From Actinomycetes bacterium (lineage in GTDB: Bacteria; Actinomycetota; Acidimicrobiia; Acidimicrobiales; Acidimicrobiaceae), in contig JAKAPB010000013.1 of NCBI GenBank assembly GCA_021823045.1, forward strand, positions 1 through 12,958: a DNA stretch of 12,958 nucleotides. Direction: 5' to 3'. Below, one piece after another: positions 8,319-12,958 of this stretch. Within the stretch, counting starts at the first letter, position 1; every line of letters starts with the position of its first letter. The translations under genes were made by a program, and so were the position numbers. The notes under the pieces are model-generated. The model was not told the origin of the DNA and ran no database searches. It worked only from the letters and a program-made list of their open reading frames with translations.

Positions 8319-8342
8319 ATCTGATCTTGATCTAGTATATCA
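8319..8342 (-). promoter_or_regulatory. Extended -10 promoter block of fhs
   Basis: On the minus strand the block reads TGATATACTAG, ATCA, AGATCAGAT. TATACT (8339-8334) preceded by TGA is an extended -10. The block matches the one upstream of the dimethylglycine-type dehydrogenase in 19 of 24 positions at the same spacing. Part of it also forms an inverted repeat TAGATC/GATCTA (8316-8321 and 8329-8334), so it could double as an operator. A start near 8327 would give a leader of about 105 bases. Confidence 0.55.
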
Positions 8343-8398
8343 GTTATGCTACGGCTGAAGTGCAAAACTTTGGTTAGTAATGAAGTTACGATTATACA

Positions 8399-9001
8399 AT
8401 GGAGACAAATTCACAAAAGTTGGTAGAACTGAAGAACGAACTCAGGAAAGAGTTCTCCCAACGACGCAGCTCGATATCAGAAAATGATCGAGAAACGAGA
8501 TCTAACCGAATGACGATGCGCCTCTTGAACCTCAAAGAAGTCCTTGATGCGACGAACATACTCGTCTACTGGTCCTTCGGCAGCGAAGCCCCGACCAGGA
8601 CGTTAATCAAAGAGCTATCACTTAGAAATAAACAGATCCTCCTCCCCTACATAGAATACAACAAGATGCATGCCGGCAGATTTTATTCGGTCGAGTCACT
8701 CGCAAACACAACTTACGGCCCGCTCGAACCTGCCGAAAGGATCCCAACTGATCCATCTACTGTGCAAGTCATTGTCGTACCCGGCCTCGCTTTCGATCGC
8801 AATGGCTTTCGGCTCGGCTATGGCAGAGGCTTCTATGACAGCTATCTGAGCAATCTCAGAGACACCTCCACCACGATTGGGTTCTGCTTCGCCACCCAGG
8901 TCGCCGAAGACGTACCCACCGAGCCACACGATGTTGCACTAGACATTTTGGTTACGGATCAGGAGGTAATCAGGATCGCCTCCCGATCTCACCGAGACTA
9001 G
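8399..9001 (+). CDS. 5-formyltetrahydrofolate cyclo-ligase
   Basis: This 200-residue protein belongs to the 5-FCL/MTHFS family (YgfA-like). It uses ATP to convert 5-formyl-THF to 5,10-methenyl-THF. Visible motifs are the N-terminal LRKEFSQRR (15-23), GSEAPTR (61-67) with the conserved substrate-side glutamate, PGLAFDRNGFRLGYGRGFYD (128-147) and the late PHDVALDILVTD. It is the only plus-strand metabolic gene, divergent from fhs and ending eight bases from the convergent end of the MttB-family gene. 5-formyl-THF is a side product of serine hydroxymethyltransferase when glycine is abundant, so a glycine-producing locus is a fitting neighbour (inference). No Shine-Dalgarno precedes the ATG. TTGGTT and TATACA, 17 bases apart at 8370-8398, resemble a promoter but would start transcription inside the gene. 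The true start could therefore be the TTG at 8420, or the mRNA may be effectively leaderless. Confidence 0.92.
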   Translation: METNSQKLVELKNELRKEFSQRRSSISENDRETRSNRMTMRLLNLKEVLDATNILVYWSFGSEAPTRTLIKELSLRNKQILLPYIEYNKMHAGRFYSVESLANTTYGPLEPAERIPTDPSTVQVIVVPGLAFDRNGFRLGYGRGFYDSYLSNLRDTSTTIGFCFATQVAEDVPTEPHDVALDILVTDQEVIRIASRSHRD

Positions 9002-9009
9002 GCAAGTCG

Positions 9010-10449
9010 TCAGTCGCCCAACTCCTTGCGGCGTCTTGAGACGTAATCCTCGAGTTCCGCTCGTATTGCACTGTCCATTGGGGGCTCAACGTACGATTCG
9101 AGGGTCTTCTCCGCTATCTCACCCGCCCGAACGGCCGCGTCCTTCTTCCCTTCACGCGTCCAGCGGTCGTAGTTCTGTGACGAGGACAAAAGTGGCCGAT
9201 AGAAGCAGGTTCTAAAGTGCTCCATCGTATGTTCGGCACCGAGGAAGTGCCCTCCGTGTCCGACTTCGACGTGGGCTCCGAAAGCAAAAGACTCTTCATC
9301 AAATTCAACCGGCGTAAACTCATGCTTGAGCATCCTGAGGATCTCGATATCGATTACGAACTTCTCGACCGAGGCTACGAGTCCGCCCTCTAGCCAACCA
9401 GCTGCGTGCATGACCCAGTTCGCACCGGCCAGAAAAGTCGGCATCATGGTCATGAGCGCTTCGTAGCCGGCCTGGGCATCTGGGACCTGGCTAGAGGTAA
9501 GTCCGCCGCCGGAGCGCCAAGGTAGTCCCAGGTGACGCGCTATTTGTCCGGTACACAGTAGTCCTACCGCAGATTCTGGGGTGCCGAAGCAAGGCGAACC
9601 GGATTGCATGTCTATGTTTGACAAGAAAGAGCCAAACACCACCGGAACTCCCGGCCTTATCAGCTGAGAGAGTGTAATTCCAGACAGCGCTTCTGCCATC
9701 TGTTGGGCGAGGGTAGCCGGAATACTAACCGGAGACATCGCTCCCATCAGCAAAAAAGGCGTAAGAACGACCGGCTGGTTTGCCCTGGAGTACTCGAATT
9801 GTGCCTCGAGCATTCTGGTGTCCCAACGAAGCGGCGAGTTGCAGTTGATGAGAGATAGAGTCGCCGGTGTCTTCTCCAGGGTCTCACGTCCGCCGAAGGC
9901 AATCTCACTCATGGCAATTGTGTCCTTGGCATTTACCCCGGACACCACGTTTCCCATATAGATCTTGTCGGTCAGTGTCAGCTGGGCGAACAGCATGTCG
10001 AGGTGTCTCGAATCGAATGGTGCATCATTGGGCTCGCAGATGACTCCTCCTGCCGAATCCAGCTCAGGGAAGGATTGCGAGAGCTTAGTCAAAGTACGGA
10101 AGTTTTCTAGTGTCGCGTCCCCGCGGTGATCACCTTGCCTAAAAAAAGGCGGACCGTATACTGCGCCAAAGACCATATTGTCATCGCCGATGCGAACAGA
10201 GTTCTTCGGGTTTCTTGCCTGGAGCTCGAAATTATGCGGAGCCTTCGCTACCTGCTCTAATATAAACTCGGGGTCAAATTTAACAAGATTGCCCTCGACC
10301 TTTTGGCCAGCGGCTTTAAAAAGTGCCAGCGCCTCATCGTGAACGAACTCCACTCCGATTTCACTGACTATCCGCTTCCATCCTCTGTCGAGCGCCGCCA
10401 ACGCATCTTCGGAGAGAATCTCATACTTCGGCATCTTGTTTACGAACAT
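9010..10449 (-). CDS. MttB-family (trimethylamine/betaine) methyltransferase without pyrrolysine
   Basis: This 479-residue protein matches the trimethylamine:corrinoid methyltransferase (MttB) superfamily. Recognisable stretches include the N-terminal ILSEDALAALDRGWKRIVSEIGVEF, the middle SPLRWD and FLLMGAMSPVSIPATLAQQ (233-250), and SGGGLTSSQVPDAQAGYE (313-330) followed by MMPTFLAGANWVMHAAGWLEGG. There is no in-frame UAG, so it belongs with the non-pyrrolysine members, of which MtgB (glycine betaine methyltransferase) is a characterised case. Neighbouring choline and dimethylglycine-type dehydrogenases make betaine or a related quaternary amine a reasonable substrate, but this is inference. 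No corrinoid protein or corrinoid:THF methyltransferase is in the window. The ATG at 10449 is supported by GGGAGGT (10454-10460) four bases upstream, rather than the internal ATG of residue 6. The stop is TGA. Confidence 0.85.
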   Translation of the reverse strand: MFVNKMPKYEILSEDALAALDRGWKRIVSEIGVEFVHDEALALFKAAGQKVEGNLVKFDPEFILEQVAKAPHNFELQARNPKNSVRIGDDNMVFGAVYGPPFFRQGDHRGDATLENFRTLTKLSQSFPELDSAGGVICEPNDAPFDSRHLDMLFAQLTLTDKIYMGNVVSGVNAKDTIAMSEIAFGGRETLEKTPATLSLINCNSPLRWDTRMLEAQFEYSRANQPVVLTPFLLMGAMSPVSIPATLAQQMAEALSGITLSQLIRPGVPVVFGSFLSNIDMQSGSPCFGTPESAVGLLCTGQIARHLGLPWRSGGGLTSSQVPDAQAGYEALMTMMPTFLAGANWVMHAAGWLEGGLVASVEKFVIDIEILRMLKHEFTPVEFDEESFAFGAHVEVGHGGHFLGAEHTMEHFRTCFYRPLLSSSQNYDRWTREGKKDAAVRAGEIAEKTLESYVEPPMDSAIRAELEDYVSRRRKELGD

Positions 10450-10460
10450 TCCGACCTCCC

Positions 10461-10479
10461 GCCGTCCGTAGCTGACGGC
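10461..10479 (-). other. Small hairpin next to the mttB-like Shine-Dalgarno
   Basis: GCCGTC (10461-10466) and GACGGC (10474-10479) form a perfect 6-bp stem with a 7-base loop. On the minus-strand mRNA it ends immediately before the GGGAGGT ribosome binding site. It could affect translation initiation. Confidence 0.4.
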
Positions 10480-10513
10480 ACTTCGCCTTCATAAAACTTC
10501 CGACCCCCCAACA

Positions 10514-10539
10514 GTGTCGTAGTCTGGATACTACAACAC
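10514..10539. promoter_or_regulatory. 26-bp inverted repeat upstream of the MttB-family gene
   Basis: GTGTCGTAGT (10514-10523) and ACTACAACAC (10530-10539) are inverted repeats with one mismatch around a 6-base centre. As minus-strand RNA the mismatch becomes a G-U pair, giving an unbroken 10-bp stem. As DNA it is a good dimeric-repressor type operator. It lies about 65 bases before the methyltransferase start codon. Confidence 0.5.
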
Positions 10540-10671
10540 ATTCTTGGAACTGTCATCCCGTATTATGAAATAGTCTTGCTACGTTCCAGCTAGATAAGCT
10601 ATTTCTTTCGACTCTAATTTGACGACTCCGGCAATAGTTTGCTAGCTCGCAAGCAGATACGCCAGTTGGCA

Positions 10672-10790
10672 GCCATCTGTGGAGCGACCGTAGATGGCAA
10701 AAACTCCGACGTTCAAGTTGGGCTCTGCGCTCGATTGAACAAGGTTCAAGCCCAATCCCGGTCCGAAAGGGCGGGGTAAAGCGACCTTAC
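10672..10790 (+). ncRNA. Highly structured region, possible relic of a TnpB-associated (omega) RNA
   Basis: Four consecutive plus-strand stems are visible. GCCATCT/AGATGGC (10672-10678 and 10692-10698) is extended by two G-U pairs and GG/CC. TTGAAC-AAG-GTTCAA (10735-10749) is nested under TTGGGCT/AGCCCAA (10718-10724 and 10749-10755), sharing base 10749. CCCG..CGGG (10757-10775) is capped by a GAAA tetraloop. A weak GTAA/TTAC stem lies at 10776-10790. The G-U pairs and GNRA loop favour an RNA read on the plus strand. It sits just before a TnpB N-terminal relic, and TnpB elements carry structured guide RNAs at tnpB 3' ends. The assignment is a guess from location and fold; no family was recognised. 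Confidence 0.3.
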
Positions 10791-10817
10791 GTCACACCAT
10801 CGAGGTAAAACAGAACT

Positions 10818-11042
10818 ATGAGCATCACTGAACGCCTTCACCCAGACAAAGAACACGCCTGCGACCGAAACTGCTCAGACGCTCGCTACTTTTGGAACAT
10901 AGCACTCGAACGACACAATTTCCGCAAGCAAGGACGGCAATCCATTTTCGTCTATGACTGACAAAAATCACTTCCGAACGAAAGAAACAGCACTTGGCTC
11001 GGTGAAGGAGCTGCTGTCGCACAACAGAACTCACTGCTGTGA
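10818..11042 (+). pseudogene. N-terminal fragment of a TnpB-like (OrfB) protein, plus strand
   Basis: Translation from the ATG at 10818 gives a 47-residue stub with CSDARYFWNIALERHNF and RKQGRQSIFVYD, the typical N-terminal helical region of IS605/IS1341-type TnpB. After the TGA at 10959-10961 the same frame continues with QKSLPNERNSTWLGEGAAVAQQNSLL, which also matches this family (a WL-x-EG-x-x-x-x-QQ pattern), up to another TGA at 11040-11042. The rest of the gene, including the RuvC part, is absent. The fragment is a different lineage from, and opposite in strand to, the IS607-type tnpB that begins at its right-hand end. The older element was probably interrupted or deleted there. I judge it non-functional. 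Confidence 0.7.
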
Positions 11043-12439
11043 AAAACCTAAGCACAATTGCTCATGGTCTTTGACCTTATCCGCACATGGTTGATGAGAG
11101 ATTGTGGTCTGTTGCAACTCGTGCCTCTTGACGCTCAGTTGCGCCGGAGAACGTGCTAGCAAGATACGCCGAACCTCCTTGTAGGGAGTGTGGAGGGTGA
11201 TCTCTTGATCGAAGTATCTATGTAGCAGGTTCCTTGCAGCGTTGAAGTCAGCCCGAAAAACATCCCCGTTTGCACGGTAAAACTTATCTCTCACGCGTCG
11301 ACCTTCCAATAGATGTGTGTTTGAGTCCATTTGCGATCTATAGGCAGCATTCACGAGGATATGTCTCGCTTTACGCTGTTGTGTTGTAGATTCGATGGCT
11401 TCGGCAAGCGTACCTTTGGCCCATGATGACATTTTTCTGTTCTACCTCTTCCAAGGATGTTTCTTGGCGATAGGGCGGGTCAGGTCTTCGGAGACTACCG
11501 TGCTGGCCTTGTCCACGACTGCATGAGCGGCTTTGAAAGCCACGTTTCTGATCTGTTTCTGCGCTTTGTCCTTACGGGCATTGATCTTCTTCTTGCCTAA
11601 GTTGTTGAGTTTGATACGGTCGGCCTTAGACACGTTTCCGGATGCTCGATGCTTTTTTTCTAACGCATGCAGTCTGTTACGAGCTTTATTAGTCTTGCTG
11701 GTCTTGTCGCTGTACTTGGTCATCACTTGACCGATACCGTGTACATCTCCATCGGAGTCTACGAAGGCTTCGGTGTATCCTTTGTCAACGGCAACAATCT
11801 CAGTGCCGCATGGCAAACCTGACGGCTTTTCAAATGCGTAATGAATCTCCGTTACGTCGCCTTTGACTATGATCCTGAGATTCTTGCCGGATAGGTCTAC
11901 GTTCTTGCTGTTGGTGGTTGTGATTAGACCGATAGGTTGGCCGTATTTGGCCGCAATGTCGATAACCACCACTAGTCGTCCATCGACAATCTCTGAGTGG
12001 TGTCTATCTGAGCGAACTACGAACTGGTTGTTGACCTCGGAATGTCTGAGTTTGAAGTGCTTGCGCATCTGTCGATGTAGGAAGTTATCTTGAGTCCATT
12101 CACCCTGGGCGCATTATAGAGTCGTTTTCTTTCTTCCTTGTCGTCGTTCGATCTAGCGTGGATGGACTTGCGGACCTTCTGCTGGGCGGCAGCACGGTAA
12201 AGAAAGACGTCATTCACGATGTCTTTGGTGCTCTCGTTAGGAATGGTACCGTCTATGGACATGTTGGAGTAGAGGGCGAGACGGCTAATCTCGTTGCGGA
12301 TGTCGTTGAGGCTTTTACCGCCTGTCTTTAGTCCGCCGTATCTACGCCAGACATCCGCCCTTATGTAACCCACAGTCTTGCAGATCGGCAATAGCTCTCT
12401 TGGTGTGTCGGCGTAGATGATCCGAGTACTAGTTGTCAC
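11031..12439 (-). pseudogene. tnpB: IS607-type tnpB (RuvC-like RNA-guided nuclease), broken by a frameshift and an amber codon
   Basis: Three pieces together make one TnpB of about 470 residues. Piece 1 (GTG at 12439 to about 12100) carries the N-terminal ICKTVGYIRADVWRRYG and KDIVNDVF segments. At about 12098-12120 the frame moves back by one base, consistent with a single-base loss: KEERKRLYNAP in one frame is followed by EWTQDNFLHRQMRKHFK in the next. Piece 2 (to 11442) holds the RuvC acids of AVDKGY (codon at 11786-11784) and SEDLT (11489-11487). It stops at a TAG (11444-11442) in KKHPWKR*NRKMSSWAKG. Piece 3 continues in the same frame with the third acid in ADFNAARNLL (11249-11247) and ends TPYKEVRRILLARSPAQLSV before TGA. 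No CxxC zinc ribbon is seen, perhaps a subgroup trait. Two lesions make it very likely inactive. Confidence 0.85.
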
Positions 12440-12958
12440 TGAGTACCTGGACTTTATAGCCTGGATACTCGGACTGGATCTCCTGGTTGTATTTCCTCAT
12501 GCCGTAAAGCCGACCGCTAAACGTATGGACGATAGCAAGCATATCTTCGACCATCTCCTGTTCTGGTGAACACGATGGCTGATTGACTACCACGATCTTG
12601 CATCCCGATTCTTCGGCTATGTGAGAGATGAGATCGAATCCAAACCTAACGAGCCTATCTTTGTGAGCAACTATGAGTCGTTCAACTTCTCCGTGTTGGA
12701 TACGGTCTAGAAACCTCTTGCGCTTGAAGTTCATGCCTCCGCCGATTTCTTCAATCCACTCATCTACAGCGATACCGGCATTTAGGCAGTAGGTCTCCAT
12801 CGCCTTGACTTGTGAAGCTAGGTCATCTTTTTGCCCTGAACCACTCACTTGTCAATAAACAACTGTGATTTGAAAACACTCAAGTGGACTGGCGCTCCTG
12901 CGAGCATGGCACGCACATCAGACTCGTCGAAGTAACGGTGTCCACTAGGAAGTCTCTT
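12429..12958 (-). pseudogene. tnpA: IS607-type tnpA serine recombinase, frameshifted and with an opal stop at the active site; 5' end off window
   Basis: From the right edge one frame reads KRLPSGHRYFDESDVRAML, the end of a MerR-like helix-turn-helix. The frame changes at about 12880-12895, where ECFQITVVY begins. The next codon is TGA (12854-12852), then QVSGSGQKDDLASQV. In this family the segment is Y-C-R-V-S, so a Cys codon appears to have become TGA and the Arg to have become Gln (CAA), while the catalytic Ser (12845-12843) remains. Downstream, GGGMNFKRKRF, LIVAHKDRLVRFGFDLI and VVVNQPSCSPEQEMVEDMLAIVH are intact up to a TAG at 12431-12429. A GTG at 12848 could start a 139-residue fragment, but it would lack the N-terminal strand of the catalytic fold. 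It overlaps tnpB by 11 bases. Probably dead. Confidence 0.85.

Larger units (their letters stand above)
10450..10637 (-). promoter_or_regulatory. Upstream region of the MttB-family gene
   Basis: No gene is supported here. It carries the Shine-Dalgarno of the methyltransferase gene, a hairpin GCCGTC/GACGGC (10461-10479) directly before it, and a 26-base inverted repeat at 10514-10539. A possible -10 (CATAAT, minus strand, around 10565) lacks a convincing -35. I could not place a promoter with confidence. Confidence 0.4.
11031..12958 (-). mobile_element. Degenerate IS607-family insertion sequence, left part beyond the window
   Basis: The element has the IS607 layout: a serine-recombinase tnpA with a MerR-type DNA-binding domain, followed and overlapped by 11 bases by tnpB. 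Both genes are broken. The tnpA 5' end runs off the right edge of the window. Downstream of tnpB the sequence meets the plus-strand TnpB relic at about 11031-11070, which probably marks the element's other end. No terminal inverted repeats were recognised; IS607 elements do not usually have prominent ones. Confidence 0.85.

Noticed and set aside
10421..10492. Small 23-codon upstream frame (minus strand) overlapping the start of the MttB-family gene
   Set aside because: It has an ATG with a G-rich stretch upstream, but no recognisable peptide or attenuation pattern, and it covers the methyltransferase's own ribosome binding site by chance-level overlap.
10705..10760. tRNA gene suggested by two GTTCAAG sequences resembling a T-loop
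   Set aside because: Neither copy is flanked by complementary 5-bp T-stem arms, and no cloverleaf or matching acceptor stem can be drawn.
11442..11444. Pyrrolysine decoding of the tnpB UAG, given an MttB-family gene in the same window
   Set aside because: The MttB-like gene has no in-frame UAG, and TAG is the ordinary stop of at least four reading frames here (the dimethylglycine-type dehydrogenase, fhs, 5-FCL and tnpA). No pyl genes are visible, and tnpB also has a frameshift.
12852..12854. Selenocysteine at the tnpA TGA, which replaces a conserved Cys
   Set aside because: A frameshift lies just upstream, the neighbouring Arg is mutated, and no selenocysteine insertion element is apparent. 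Decay explains all three.
1..12958. CRISPR array, rRNA genes, prophage or toxin-antitoxin genes
   Set aside because: No regularly spaced direct repeats, rRNA-like sequence or matching small gene pairs were seen on either strand.

Overview
The window looks like a chromosomal segment of a bacterium of moderate GC content (somewhat above half G+C by eye), plausibly an actinomycete-type lineage such as the Acidimicrobiia. That placement is an inference from gene content and protein style; no rRNA or other phylogenetic marker is present. Most genes lie on the minus strand and form a choline / glycine betaine / N-methylglycine catabolism and one-carbon locus. An eroding IS607-type insertion sequence occupies the right end.

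Following minus-strand transcription (right to left): an MttB-family methyltransferase without pyrrolysine (10449-9010); formate-tetrahydrofolate ligase fhs (8221-6512); a BetA-type choline dehydrogenase (6259-4607); and a tight operon of a two-domain dimethylglycine/sarcosine dehydrogenase (4273-1745), etfB (1740-970) and etfA (973 to beyond the left edge). The only plus-strand metabolic gene is 5-formyltetrahydrofolate cyclo-ligase (8399-9001), divergent from fhs and tail-to-tail with the MttB gene.

The genes can be read as one pathway. BetA oxidises choline toward betaine. The MttB-like protein is a candidate for removing the first methyl group of betaine. The FAD + GcvT-type dehydrogenase demethylates dimethylglycine and/or sarcosine, passing electrons to ETF and the methyl carbon to THF. 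Fhs and the cyclo-ligase handle the resulting folate one-carbon pool. Betaine aldehyde dehydrogenase, a corrinoid protein, Rieske-type betaine monooxygenase and serine hydroxymethyltransferase are not in the window, so the betaine step is a hypothesis.

In the non-coding DNA, the regions upstream of the dehydrogenase gene and of fhs share a block with an extended -10 (TGATATAyTAG, four variable bases, AGATCAGAT), suggesting co-regulation. fhs has a stable leader hairpin and a probable downstream terminator. The mttB leader contains a near-perfect inverted repeat.

From about 10.6 kb onward there is mobile-element debris: a structured RNA-like region and an N-terminal TnpB fragment on the plus strand, then a minus-strand IS607-type tnpA/tnpB pair. 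The pair carries at least four lesions: a frameshift and an opal stop in tnpA, and a frameshift and an amber stop in tnpB. The catalytic acids of the TnpB RuvC domain are still encoded across the fragments.
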